53,497 bases of DNA from Pigoraptor vietnamica (Eukaryota; Opisthokonta; Filasterea), in contig CALSCQ010001022.1 in the NCBI GenBank assembly GCA_943704525.1, forward strand, positions 1 through 53,497, written 5' to 3'. The first letter of the stretch is position 1; each line of letters opens with the position of its first letter. This document shows, piece by piece, positions 35,867 to 47,462 of this stretch. Position numbers and translations under genes: made by a program. The notes below the pieces were generated by a model. That model made no database searches. It was not told where the DNA came from and saw nothing but the letters and a program-made list of their open reading frames with translations.

Positions 35867-38243
35867 TTGCTAACAGGTGCCTGCCTGCATGGCTTTATCT
35901 TATCCCGCTGCGAAGGCACAAGATGCTCAATGACATGATTAAGTTTGATGTGGCGAAGGAGCAGTGGTTTAAGGTGCGGCAACGATCTGCATTCAAACAC
36001 ACACGCACGCACGCACGCACATTCGCATACACACACACACACACACACACACACGCACGCACACACACACACATCGCATACGCATATACACACCCGCATA
36101 CACACCACACCGCACACACGCTCACTCTCTCCCTCACGGGCGCCGTATGCATATCTTTCAGGTTACGACGGGCGGACAGGCGCCGTCCCCGCGCTACCAC
36201 CACTCGGCCGTGATATACAACGACAGCATGCTTGTCTTTGGCGGCTACAGCGGCGACCTCTTCTCCAACAGCAACCTCGAGAACCGCAACGACATATTCG
36301 AGTACAGGTGCGTTGCAATTCACCGACGCCCCAAGGATGCATCCGTACTGTCGTCCAACCTTCCCAACACGCGTACGCGTGTGAACGCACATAGCACCCT
36401 TTGTGCGCGATCGCACCATGACCGGCTGCTGTGGTCGGTCGCAGGTTCGATACTGCTCAGTGGTTCGAGTGGACTACGGTTGGCTCCACGCGCCCGGTGC
36501 CACGTTCTGCGCATGGCGCTGTCGTGTGGGGCGATCGACTCTGGATCTTCGCCGGCTACGACGGCAAGGCGCGCCTCAACGACATGTGGACGCTCTCGCT
36601 GACGGAACCGCACGAGTGGCAGGAGGTGGAACAGCTCGGCCAACGACCGCCGACGTGCTGCAATTTTCCCGTCGCCGTCGCGCGCGATCAGATGTACGTG
36701 TTTTCCGGCCACAGCGGCGCCAACACCACGAACCACCTCTTCTGCTTCCACTTTCGCACGCGTCGGTGGGAGCGCATCCTCGCGAGGCACCACATTCTGC
36801 ACGGAGGCGTGCCTCCCCCGCCGCGCCGGTTTGGCCACACGATGGTGTTCTACGACCGGCACCTCTACGTGTTTGGCGGTGCTGCGGACAACACGCTCCC
36901 GAACGATCTCTTCGTGTTTGACCTCGACTCTAGCACGTGGCACACGGCCGAACCGAAGAGCGAAGGGCAGGTGCCATCGGGCCGCTGCTTCCACTCGGCG
37001 GCCGTGGTGGGGAGCGCGCTGTACGTGTTCGGAGGCACGACCGACTTTTCGCAGAACGTGAAGAGCGCGGACCTCTATCGATTCCAGTTTTCGGCGTTTC
37101 CCAAGTGCACGCTGGAAGAGGACTTTGCCGCGTTCCTCGCGCGCGGCGAGCTGTGCGACCTGGTCATCACCGTGGGACCGCAGAAGCGGAGGTATGCATT
37201 TGCACTTGAGAGCGTGCCTTTCACGCGTGCATGCTCCTGACGCCACCATGACGCAATCATCCTGCGAACACGGCAGGTTCAATGCCCACGCGGCGATCAT
37301 CGCGGCTCGCTCTCCCATTCTGCGCAACCTCATACGGCACGCCAAGATCGAGCAGCAGAACATGTTCAAGCAAATGGTCGACGACACGCACGGCAGCAGG
37401 TGCGTTCCACCCTCGCACTGCGTTCATGGGGTGTTCGTGGCTCTTCTGGCGACATGTTCCCTGATCTTAGGATGCGTCCTCTCAACACTGCGTGCTCGTG
37501 GGCTCGTAGACTCTCCGTGTTGCGCGTGCGACAAACCCTCTGAACCCGTGATGCCGCCCTGTTGAAGCGGGTCATGTTATAACACCAATCATGCTCATCA
37601 ACCACGTCCTCACACCGCGCAGCGACGATCCCTCCGCGAACCCGTTCTCTCGCCCCAACTTTGTCGAGATCGAGCTGCCGCACACCAACGCGGAAGCCTT
37701 CCAAACGGCGTTGTACTTTATGTACGCCGACAGAATGCCCGAGGCCGAATACCACCCGGACATGAGCTTCGAGGCGCTTCAGTCGATAATCAGACTTTAC
37801 GAGCTCTCGCTCCAGATGGAACTGCAGCGTCTCGAGCGCCTGTGCGAACGCTGCATCCTCGCATCGGTGGACCGCCGCAACATCCTCGCCGTGCTCCGCC
37901 TCGTCAGCTCGGCGTCGGGTCTGTCGGCCCTCAAGAGCTACTGCATGTCATACGTGGTGCAGGAGGCGCACTTTCGAAGCGTCATCAACTCGCCCGAGTT
38001 CGAGACCCTCGACCAGCACCTCATCGTTGAGATTATCCGCCGACAGCAGGACCCCAACAAGAGGGAACAGCCGCTGCGTGCGGTGGACTCCCCCGCGGGC
38101 TCGCTTGCGACGGACATGGCGCGGCTCCTCGCCGACGGGGATGGCCTCGACTGCGGCGATGTGACGCTGCTTATCAACGGGACCAGGAAGATGGCGCACA
38201 AGGTGCGAGGGCGCTTCGTGCGTGCAACTGCGTGTGCGTGCGT

Positions 38244-38276
<33 letters not shown>

Positions 38277-39560
38277 GTGCGTGTGTGCGTGATCTCACAT
38301 CTCTTGCTCTCTTTTGCTGTCTTTCTTTTCACTTGTCGCATTGCGCTTGGCTGAGACTGCGTTAATGGGCGCATGCTGCTGTTCGGCGCACTCACTAATC
38401 TGCCGCGTTCTCCCGCACGTCTCCATGCAGGCGGTGCTTGCGGCCCGCTCACAGTACTTTGCGGGCATGTTCCGCTCCGGCATGCTGGAAGCCGAAACGT
38501 CCGTCGTCAAGGTATGGCTAATGTGCGCGCTTTGTATCTGCGTGAGAGTGGAAAGGGTATCAAAATATTCCAGTGTGTGTGTGGGATCTGCGGCATGGCG
38601 TGCGAGCTATTGCCTCTCCCTCACCGACCTTGTGTGCAGATCATGATCGGGGATGTGCAGCCGACAACGCAGGCGTTTGAGTCTCTCTTGAGGTGTGTGC
38701 GCGCTCTCTGCGTTTTAACAGGCGGTGCTTGCAGTCTCACACAAGCGCGCACTTCTCGCGATATGATGTGGTCTTCGCTCTTGGCCTTCCCTTTCTTTTT
38801 CTGGTATCGTTCGAACGCTCTCCAACTCGCCGTTGTGCGGCGCTCTCAGATACATCTATTGCGGGTCCGTCGACATGTCGCCGGAGGACAGCATGTACCT
38901 CTTCTCCTCGCCGCACTTTTACGGCTTCACGAACGACCGCCTTCAAGTGTTCTGCCGACACAACCTGGAAGAGAACGTGTCCGCGGACAATGCTCTTCAG
39001 GTGCGATCTCTGTGCAACGTCATAACGTTTTCGCACAACGAACTACCCCATGCAGTGACGCAATCTTCATATGCACACACAATGCGCACTTTGCGCCAGT
39101 CACTCACTCATGGCGCGCCGCTCTCCACCAGATCCTCGAGGCTGCCGATCGCATCCACGCGCTCGACATGAAGCGGCACGCCATCGATGTCATCGTGCAC
39201 GATTTCGCGTCCGTCGCGCGCCGCCCAAAGATGCGCGAGCTGAAAAAGTCGCTCCTCCTCGACATCATGGACCAGCTCGCAGACGTCGTCGAGAACTGCA
39301 CGTGCATGCTTCCCGCGACGCCCCTCCGCCCCTCCGAGGCGCCTCAGAGCGTGCGGAGGGCCGTGTCGCCCCCTTCTCACGCGATCCCGGCCGTCCACCA
39401 CGTCGCGCCTCACCCCGCGGGGCTCAGTTCGAGCATGGCGCGAACGATTCTCAGCGCAGCGACGTCGTCAACGCCGCCGCCGAGTGCGACGGGCAGTGCT
39501 GGAATTCCCTCGCACGCGAGTGCGCAAGGACTGGCGGGCCATCGGCGCGGCCGAGAATGA
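35265..39560 (+). CDS. LZTR1: LZTR1 homologue: six Kelch repeats and two BTB-BACK modules
   Basis: Eleven exons (35265-35365, 35523-35585, 35916-35973, 36162-36307, 36445-37191, 37277-37399, 37623-38202, 38431-38511, 38640-38692, 38850-39000, 39132-39560) sum to 843 residues, against 840 in human. It follows animal LZTR1 from [10 protein letters not shown] through [64 protein letters not shown]-type text and [10 protein letters not shown]. Six Kelch blades carry FGG/FAG/FSG motifs. BTB1 starts [10 protein letters not shown] and BTB2 [32 protein letters not shown]; each is followed by a BACK-like helical part. In animals LZTR1 is a cullin-3 adaptor that ubiquitinates RAS-family GTPases. The last 80 residues are Pro/Ser/Ala-rich and specific to this protein. 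Introns 2 and 3 hold long GT and CA tracts around a 58-nt exon. Confidence 0.96.
35690..35866. repeat. (GT)n tract in LZTR1 intron 2
   Basis: About 175 bp of GT with GAGA and GCGC interruptions, on the sense strand just upstream of the 58-nt exon 3. Confidence 0.95.
35998..36120. repeat. (CA)n tract in LZTR1 intron 3
   Basis: About 120 bp of CA/CACG on the sense strand, immediately after exon 3, complementary to the tract in intron 2. Confidence 0.95.
38246..38288. repeat. (GT)n microsatellite in LZTR1 intron 7
   Basis: About 40 bp of GT with TGCG variants, shortly after the GTGCGA donor. Confidence 0.9.
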
Positions 39561-39814
39561 AGCTGCGCAATCCACAGGAACCCTGTACTCCCCTCGATCA
39601 CTACGGACTGTTTGTTTCGCTCTCGTGCGCTAAGGGTGATCCGTTCAACAGTTTGACGAAGAAAAGGAGCAAGTACTGCTCGTCTTTATAGCTGTTTGCT
39701 CAGCGAGGCTTTCACGCTGAGGCAAGCTTCGTCAGAGGGCGACCTTGCGCCACACCATACACCATATACACTCCACCAGGAGATAGAAACAGTACACTCT
39801 CGGCCAAGCAGGCG

Positions 39815-40150
39815 CTACTTCATGCGACCCTCGGCGGGCGACGCGTGCTGCCGACGACCGTTCCCCTTCGGATGGGGCGGCAAGCGAGCCCCCACCCCAA
39901 TCATGTACCCCTCAGCCACGGCGACTGCCCTCGACGCATCTTGTGGGTGCGGCGCCCGAACTGGAAGGGGCGATGGCAGATCATGTTTAAACGGCCTCTC
40001 CTACCCCAACCTCAACAATTCAAGCCACCATTCATAGTGCCACGCACCTGACGTGGAGTGCGAGGGTGCGAACCGCGGAGCCGCCACAATTTCCCGCGGA
40101 GTCGCCGACATTGCCCTCAGCGAGAGGCGACGCACGGCGTACTTGAGCAT
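39815..40150 (-). CDS. Small two-exon protein, unknown function (possibly mitochondrial)
   Basis: Exons 40150-40048 and 39960-39815 flank an 87-nt intron with a GTGCGT donor and a CTTCCAG acceptor. The 249 coding bases close in frame to 82 residues. The N-terminus MLKYAVRRLSLRAMS is amphipathic and basic without acidic residues, like a mitochondrial presequence. The C-terminal half includes GYMIGVGARLPPHPKGN. Clean splice sites, a matching phase and the biased composition argue for a real gene in what would otherwise be a 1.3-kb gap between LZTR1 and CHERP. I do not recognise the family. A second in-frame ATG 13 codons downstream would remove the presequence. Confidence 0.55.
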
Positions 40151-40390
40151 TGTTTCTCCGTGTTCGACTCGGCCGCCAGCGTGCGATGCTTCAAGTAATG
40201 TGGCTAGGGCTCACGAAGGATACTCCCGGGGTTTTCGGCTACCGACGCAGTCGTGAATTATAGAGGACGGATGTGTGAGAGATGTGGTGAAAACTGTCGC
40301 AAACTCCTTGTGTCACGAACAAGGCACATAGATCTCTATGCATGCGACAGCGAATTCATTGTGGACCTCAAGACAACTGCAGCACCGTGT

Positions 40391-40436
<46 letters not shown>

Positions 40437-40861
40437 GTGTGTAGTACCACCGTGTTTGTGACACAGGTACAACAGCAGTAAGCGAGAATGCCAGGAACGA
40501 AGGGAAGCCCTCCAAACCCGAGACAAGCCGTCGAACTGCGTGGGTTGTGGCCCTCACACAACACAGACACCACCGCATGGACAAATACGGCATCGTATCG
40601 CTGTGACAGTGACAGCGAGAAGGGCTTACGCTGAGAACAGTTTGTGCTTTTAGATGCCATGCCGTGCCTGCACACACATCGAGTGTCGTGCGTTGTAACA
40701 GGCGCCGGTTGTTACAATTAAAACATTCAAACGACGTCATCAATGCGTCACTACTGCTCACAGCTGGCCTGACTTGAAAGCCCGTTTCTCCTGAAATCAC
40801 AGCACATCGGCTCCGTGTGCTCGTCTGAACTCCCGCGCGTCGGCGTGGGTTGTGGCTGGCC
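40151..40861. other. Divergent intergenic region with GT microsatellite
   Basis: 711 bp between the small minus-strand gene and CHERP. A (GT)n tract lies at about 40391-40432. No other gene or motif recognised. Confidence 0.4.
40391..40432. repeat. (GT)n microsatellite
   Basis: About 40 bp of pure GT in the LZTR1-CHERP spacer. Confidence 0.95.
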
Positions 40862-43800
40862 ATGGCCACGCACTTCGAGGCCCAGGCGCCGTATGGCGTG
40901 CCAACAGCCCCGACAGGTACGTGCATCATCTTACCAGAGATACGAAACACCGCTGGCGAATGGCTCAAGTTCAGTCGTGCGAATGTGCAAAACTGAAGTC
41001 GACATCTGCATGTCTTGTGCTTCGTGCGAGCCGCGCTTCTCTGCCGGTCCCGCTTGCGCACTCTGACGCGCGTGTGCTCGGCAGATGCCGAGGTCAAGCG
41101 CGTGATTGACAAGCTCGCCGCGTTCGTCGCCAAGAACGGCGAGCGCTTTGAGGACATGACGCGGCAGAAGCAGAAGGACAACCCCACGTTTGCGTTCCTA
41201 AACACCGGGGGTCCTTACAACGAATACTACCGTTGGCGTGTCCGCGTCGAATCGGGTGCGTGTCCGTGTAGCGAAATGCAGCTTTTCTCAAACAATTTTT
41301 GACATGATCTGCGCTCTCTCCAGGTGAACTGCCGGATATCCCCATTGGACCCTCGGTCCCGTCGCAACTCCCTCCGCCAGCACAAGGGGGCATGTATGCC
41401 ACGCGCCCTCACTTCGCGGGGGGTCCGCCGTTGCCACCCGCGCCCACCCACCTGCAACAAGAACAGCACTACGGCGGTGCGCCTTCGCAGACACAATACG
41501 CGGTGCAGAGTGCGCCGCAGTTGCCGCCTGTCGCGCCCCCCTTGCCCGCGGAGCTGGCGGCGGAGCTTGCGGGCCTGACGGACGCGGTGATTGCCTCGTG
41601 CTCGAAGGACTCGATCATGGTGGGTGGGACCTCCACTCCTAGCGCAGTCATATGCGTGTGCGCGCACACTCGGAAATGCGGCTTGCAACTAACGTCCTGT
41701 GGTGTGTGGTGTGCACAGGCGGCAAAGACGTGGCTCATGTCGCACGTGGCTGTCGTGGACGGCGCGATGGGTTATCTCGCGCAGCGCACGGCGTCGCCGC
41801 AATCGGACTACGAAGCGCGCCTTCGGATCGTCTACATTGTCAACGATGTCGTGTACCACGCGTGAGTACTGCGGCTTGTGGGAGGAGGGTGGACTTCAAC
41901 CCACACTTTGGATCGATCGTCGCCTGGTGCGCTGTGGGACTGTGCGCCTGTCGTGTGTGTCTTTCTAACCGGGACACTGCTCTCCCGCAGACAACGACAC
42001 AGCGCGGACGCCGTGTTGCGCGCTGTCGGGGCGGTCGTTGTGCCGATGCTTCGCGACGCGGCGCTCATGGCTGGTCCAGAGCGTGATAAGCTTGTGAAGG
42101 TGCGAAGTGTGGAATTGCATGTGCGTGCGCGCGCGCTCTGCCCAGATGCGTGTTCGCTCCCCCCTCCCCCTCCCCTGCCCCCCCCTCTCACTCTCTCTCC
42201 CCGTGGAGTCGATGGACATGTCTATGTTTAAGCTGATCAGACATATCCCCCTGCGCGCACACGCGCAGGTCGTGGGACTGTGGGAATCGAACGGCGCCTT
42301 CGACGCGCACAAGGTGACCGAGATGAAGCAGGCTGTGGGCCTGTTGCCCCGGCCGACCGAACAACCCTACGGTCAAGCACCCCAACACCAACAACAGTAC
42401 GCGTACGCACAGCCGCCGTCGCAGCAGCAGGGCCACTACGCAACTCCTACACATGCGCCCCTTGGCCCTCCCCACCAACAGCAGTGGTACGCGCAGCCAC
42501 CGCACGGGCAGCAGGCGTACGGCGCACATCCACCGGCACAACAGGCGTACGGCGCACAGCCTCCGGCACAACAGGCGTACGGCGCTCCGGGATATCAGGG
42601 ATACCAGGGCCCGCCGCGTGAGTCTTGGGTGCTCCGTGGCTCGTTTCTTCGCTGCCGCGTATTTTGTTATCCTCTCGATTGCAACGCATTGATAACGGTT
42701 CCTATCGCAGTCCCATTGCTTACCCTTTTGCGTATGTCTTTCCACACGCGCAGCCGCGCACGCGCCTCCGTCGCAGCCCCCTTACGCCACCCAGCCGTCC
42801 ATTCTTCCAGCGCCGGGACCGCCCACGTTTCCGTACGCCTCCGTACCGCCGCCGCACGCTCAGCATCCGCCGCCCCCACAGCCTCACATGCTGCCGCAGC
42901 GAGCAGCACCGACGAGTGGGCTACCGCGCCCCTACCACGAATTGCCGGCCGGTCTGCTAGTGACGGCGATTAAGGTGCGAGCGTGAAGCGTTCACATTAT
43001 TCGACAAAAATCAATTCGCCTCGTCCTCCTGTCTGCGCCTTTGTGCGTTGCCTGTGTGCACGGGACTCAGCGCGGACATCTTACAGGCCGAGGATCCTCC
43101 GTACGAGCCAATCGACCCGACGACAATGTCGATGCCGCCTGCCCCTGATGCCGCACATGCGCAGCGCGTGGAGGCGGCCGTAGAGCGCTTCTACAAGGGC
43201 TTCTCAACGTCATCGGAGACAGCGACGGGCACTGCGGGCGACTCGGTCGTGCGCGACGCTGACGGCTGGGAGAAGGGGCTCCTCGACGCTTTCTTGCGTG
43301 CGCGGCGGGCGGCAAAGTCCGCGGTGAAGCGCGTCACACGGGGAAGGTCGCGATCCCGGTCTCACTCACGCGATCGCCGCGGCCGTGGACGGTCACGCTC
43401 GCGCTCTCGGTCGCGCTCGCGTGAAAGGAGGAGATCGAGGTCGCCCCGCCGTGGCCGCCGGAGTCGGAGCCGGAGCCGCAGTCGTAGCCGCTCCAGGTAA
43501 GCGGTAGTTGTGATGTCTCGCAAGGAATGTGCCTTACAAACTGACTTGTGATTTCCACTGCGTAGGTCGCCACACGAACGCCGCAAAAAACGGTCGCGGT
43601 CACGTTCACGGTCGCGTTCTCGCTCACGCGGACGCGCACGTCGCGATCGTTCGCGCTCTCTGTCTCCGCCGCGGTGAGAGATGCGCGTTCAGCCTGTGAG
43701 CGCACTTTGACGTAACAGCTTACCACGGACTGTTTACGATTGTTCTGCAGTATGGACGCCGGCGCGGGCCTTGGTTTTAAAAGGGCAGGCGAGTTTGTCG

Positions 43801-44090
43801 TCTCTATCTCTCGCAGACCTCCACGATCTCTTTGTGGCCCTCTGTACTTATGTGCCTCATCCGCAGATCCCGAGCCCGTGCACTTTGCAGAGGCGCGGCC
43901 AGGCCTCGGCTCCAAGCCGGCAAGTTCGTTGGCGGGCATCATGCTGGGAGGTGGCAGCGAGCCGTCGCCGCTGTTGGGGACGGGGGGTGCGGGCAACTCC
44001 GCAGGACTCAACGACTCGCTGTACGAGCAGTTTAGGCGGTCTCGCAGCTATGTGTACCGGAATGAGCCCCCTCCGGCGAAAAAGTCATAA
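40862..44090 (+). CDS. CHERP: CHERP homologue: SURP, CID, RS domain and degenerate G-patch
   Basis: Eleven exons: 40862-40916, 41085-41255, 41324-41619, 41719-41861, 41991-42099, 42269-42617, 42754-42974, 43087-43496, 43566-43673, 43751-43788 and 43867-44090, about 707 residues. The SURP module reads VIDKLAAFVAKNGERFEDM then NPTFAFLN. A CID-like domain follows (AAKTWLMSHVAV...RLRIVYIVNDVVYHAQ). After a Gln/Pro/Tyr-rich linker, the block LPAGLLVTAIKAEDPPYEPID matches human CHERP (LPAGLM...LEDHEYKPLD). An RS-rich domain comes next and the end is YEQFRRSRSYVYRN. The G-patch is reduced to GAGLGF and scattered glycines. In animals CHERP is a U2-snRNP-associated splicing factor. Intron 10 either uses a GC donor (CAG|GCGAGT) or an upstream GT; both, and retention, keep the frame. 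Confidence 0.92.
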
Positions 44091-44304
44091 AGTGAAAATG
44101 GAAGTGGAGCGAAGTGGTGCGAAACCCTCACCCAGCCTTGCGAATTGATAACTAAATTACTCGTTTATGATGCAACGCCCAACTGATGACTCATCGACAC
44201 CCGTGGGACGGTGAACGCGACCCACGAAGAGACTTTTCAGAGCATGGGCTTCCAATTTCCCACACCGTGTTGAGTGCGCGCGTGCTCTTGTCGAAAAAGC
44301 TGCC

Positions 44305-45723
44305 ATGGGGAACGACGGCGCGTCCCCGTCTGCTGCGGCACCAGCATACGACAAAACTCGTTCGGAAGGCGCTTCAGTCTCCGTCGTTGGTGCATCTCGG
44401 ACCGATTCAGCGCCGCATCACGTTCTAAAACTGCAAGCAATTTCGGGGCCCAATTGGGATTCAAGTGTACGCGCGCACGACGCATCGCCTTCGGATTCGG
44501 CCTCGCCAAACTGCAGCGCAACCGATCAGTCGATTTCGCATGATGTCGCCACTGGCTCGACCATCGGTGCGGGCTGCGACCACAATCTGCTGCTCGACCT
44601 TCCCGTGGAAGTGCTCCTTACGCACGTCTTCCCGCGGCTGTGCGACAGGGACATCGCGGCCATGCGCCGAGTGAGCAGTGGCCTGCGTGCCGTCGTGTCC
44701 CACAGGCACCCGTTTTTCCTCAGGCGAGGCGCCGCAGAATACCTCGTCTCGGTCGAGTCCGCGTCGAAGCAATATCCCGCCACCATCCCGCGCGAGCACA
44801 CGCTCGTCAATCTGAGCGATTTCAAGCACGTTTTCCACCTCGCGTCGCTGCGGGGCTTGCGGGCGCTCGATCTGTACTGGTCGCGGAGGTTCACGAACGG
44901 CGACCTCGAAGTCCTTGGCACCGCCGCTGCGCTGCGACTCAGCCACAGCGGAATCACCGACCTTTACGCTCTTCGTAACGTCGAAGTGCTCCAACTGAGC
45001 CATTTGCACGCGCTCGAGAGCTTGGCGCCGCTGGCGAACGGGCGGCTTCGCTTCTTCTATATGTCGGATTGCCCTCGGGTGAGCGACACGCATGGTCTCG
45101 AGGGTGTCCACACCGTATACATTGCGGGCGTTGTGAGCAACCTGGCGCCTCTTGCGCGGTCCAAGTGCGTGGCGGTGTTTCGTGTCGCCGACGACGCCGA
45201 CATTTCGGTGCTTGCGGGCGTGGAGTATCTCAGCCTCCACGGCAGCTTCTCGGACGTCTCTTCGCTGGCGTCCGTCAAATTCCTGTCGCTTTCGCACTGC
45301 AAGGACGTGCGCGACGTGTCTGCGCTCGGCGGTGCCGATGTGCTGTCGCTCGACGGGTGCCCAGTGGAGGACGTCTCGGCCCTCGCGAAGGTGCATCGCC
45401 TCTCCCTCCAGCGAACGCCCGTGCACGACGTGAGCATGCTCGGCGGTCTCTACGAGCTGGACATCAGTCGCTGCCACCGCATAAAGGACATCTCGGCGCT
45501 GTCAACGGTGAAGGTGCTGAACACGTTCGCCTGCACCGGCCTCCCGATCGGGCTGCAGCGGAGCGACGGCTTCCCTCTGCCCATCAGCGCGTACGTGAAC
45601 AGCCGGTTCTCGTGGGAACAGCACGCAGGGTTTTGTCCCTTCAATTTCGGCCGCGGCGCGCCGAGGGCCACTCGAGACTTCCGCGCGTCTAATGTTGGTG
45701 CGGGCTCGACTTCGGTGCGATAG
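44305..45723 (+). CDS. F-box/LRR protein
   Basis: Single-exon gene, 472 residues. A disordered Ser/Ala/Asp-rich N-terminus of about 95 residues precedes an F-box (LLLDLPVEVLLTHVFPRLCDRDIAAMRRVSSGLRAVV). About ten short LRR units follow, of the form LSLSHCKDVRDVSALGG and LSLDGCPVEDVSALAK. These are 20-23-residue repeats with a conserved V.DVSAL turn, different from the FBXL-type repeats of the gene at 21.9 kb and closer to those of the F-box/ARM gene. The C-terminal cap reads LPISAYVNSRFSWEQHAGF. Likely an SCF adaptor; substrate unknown. It converges with the next minus-strand gene, only 37 bp between stops. Confidence 0.85.
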   Translation: MGNDGASPSAAAPAYDKTRSEGASVSVVGASRTDSAPHHVLKLQAISGPNWDSSVRAHDASPSDSASPNCSATDQSISHDVATGSTIGAGCDHNLLLDLPVEVLLTHVFPRLCDRDIAAMRRVSSGLRAVVSHRHPFFLRRGAAEYLVSVESASKQYPATIPREHTLVNLSDFKHVFHLASLRGLRALDLYWSRRFTNGDLEVLGTAAALRLSHSGITDLYALRNVEVLQLSHLHALESLAPLANGRLRFFYMSDCPRVSDTHGLEGVHTVYIAGVVSNLAPLARSKCVAVFRVADDADISVLAGVEYLSLHGSFSDVSSLASVKFLSLSHCKDVRDVSALGGADVLSLDGCPVEDVSALAKVHRLSLQRTPVHDVSMLGGLYELDISRCHRIKDISALSTVKVLNTFACTGLPIGLQRSDGFPLPISAYVNSRFSWEQHAGFCPFNFGRGAPRATRDFRASNVGAGSTSVR

Positions 45724-45760
45724 GTGCCGGAGAGGTCTCTGCCGGGCCTGACGCTGCCAG

Positions 45761-46564
45761 TCAGGCCGGGGCGGAGATGAGGTGCGACTCGACCACGGAA
45801 GTGCGGCACTTTAGCAAACCTTCCTGGGTCGAGCCACGGAAAACCTTTTTGCCTTCGCGCTTGCGATACAGGAGCACGGCCCCGACGAGCACCACGGGCA
45901 CGATGGCCACGATGGCCCAGCAGCCGACTTTCCAGTTGTCGCGCAGGGAATTGTCTCTACGACCGCGCCGGCTGCTGCACTACAACTGCAGGCAGTGTGC
46001 TCGCGTGCATATAGACACTCGCGCCGTTTGAATTGATTAAACGCTCACTCGAGCATGTACGGCTGGCGCAGCAGCATACACAACGTTTGCCAGTCGCGCG
46101 CGCTCTTGGAATAGGTAGCGGGTCGCCGCTGAATGTCGTCCACGCGAAACGTCTCGCGCTCGGCCGTCGTGACCAACACTTCCGTGCTGTCAAACGCAAG
46201 AAACACGCCGCAGGGTGCATCGATCCGGAGCAGAAATGACGCGCGCACGGCGGTCGCCGCGTCGAGGTAGATGCGCTCGATGGCCACGACGTCCTCGAAC
46301 CAGTTGTCCGACCGCACGTCCAAGACGATCCAGCCGTGGGAGGCGGCAATGACCACCGACGGGTCGTAGGCTTGCCTGTGCTCGCGTGCCCAGTTGTCGA
46401 GCTCGCCCGAATCGATCACGCCGTCGATAGTTGTCAAACGTGGCCTGAATGGGTCCCAGTGACCGATCGAGCGTGCCGTCTGCATTGCGCGGGAAGAAGG
46501 CGACGAGGCCTGAGCGAAAGTGGTTGCCCTCGGCACAGCGGTCGAGAAACCGGCGGACCTCCAT
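45761..46564 (-). CDS. Probable single-pass (type I) membrane protein, N-terminus uncertain
   Basis: The last exon (45956-45761) encodes a transmembrane helix, VGCWAIVAIVPVVLVGAVLLY, followed by basic RKREGKK and a 35-residue cytosolic tail. It joins with matching phase to an exon ending at 46049. That exon has ordered-looking sequence (VVIAASHGWIVLDVRSDNWFEDV, RASFLLRIDAPCGVFLAF). Upstream of about 46440 the protein-like frame changes: MEVRRFLDRCAEGNHFRSG...DGTLDRSLGPIQ is in another frame with no credible intron between. Either the start lies at 46536 in the lower frame, a very short intron was missed, or there is a frameshift. No signal peptide is identified. Function unknown. Confidence 0.5.
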
Positions 46565-47101
46565 TTCCCTTCAGTTTCTGTTGCGCGTGCGTCAGTGTGC
46601 GCCGTTGGTGCGGTGTCACTGCGTCGATGTCCGTCAGCGGCACTCTCGGGTCAATCAGATACGTTCCCGGGTTCCGGCACGCGCTGAGGCCGCGGGCGGG
46701 CAGCTCCCGCGGCGGCGTCGGTACTGTAATCCTGCTTGTGGTCATGATCATGTGCGAGAAGGTGGACGATCAACGTGACGGTTGGCGCGTCGCTGTGCCG
46801 TCGGACGGCTTTGCCGCAGCCGTGTGACTGGGCCATGTCACCAGGTGACTCGCTGGGTGTTTGTTCGCGGACAACCGCCGAGAACTCGGCGAAACCCCGT
46901 TTCCACGACGATGAGTTTCCAAGTTCATTTGGCTGGTGAAATCTACTTACCCATAAGGGATTATGATGAATCGAATGTCCACATGTAGTAGACAGCCACG
47001 ACAGAGTCCGCACTTTGAGTGACCGAAAACGGAGACTCGTACCGAACAGCGCTTCGTGCTCCTCTTTATTGCTCTCTTTCCCACACACACACACACACAC
47101 A

Positions 47102-47138
<37 letters not shown>

Positions 47139-47462
47139 ACTCATTCACGCGCGCGCACACGCACACACACACTCTCTCAATGCGCATGCATTTGCAAGTA
47201 CCGTGAGATTGTCACTAGTCGCATACCGAAAACTCCCTCTCTCATTTTGTGTGGCCGTGAAATCAGTCGTTGTCGCACGCGGAGTCGTCGTCTGTCTGCG
47301 AGGGCACTGCCCCGCACAGCCGGCAGAATGCGACGAGGCTTCGCGTTGGCCTCCTCGCCGCCATTGCCTCAAATGGGATAGATTCGCTCTCGCGCGCAGC
47401 TCTGTCGAGAGCGACGGGTCGTCGACTCATCGGGCGGTGAGCAAGGCGACCCAGAACCAAAG
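46565..47462. other. Divergent intergenic region with CA/CT repeats
   Basis: About 900 bp between the membrane-protein gene and the cyclase. It may contain further 5' exons of the minus-strand gene around 46690-46750 (MTTSRITVPTPPREL), which I could not place with confidence. A CA tract and a CT tract lie at 47083-47170. The cyclase start has CCAAAG before ATG. Confidence 0.35.
47083..47173. repeat. CA/CT compound microsatellite
   Basis: (CA)n followed by about 30 bp of (CT)n and then CACGCA repeats, upstream of the adenylyl cyclase start. Confidence 0.9.
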
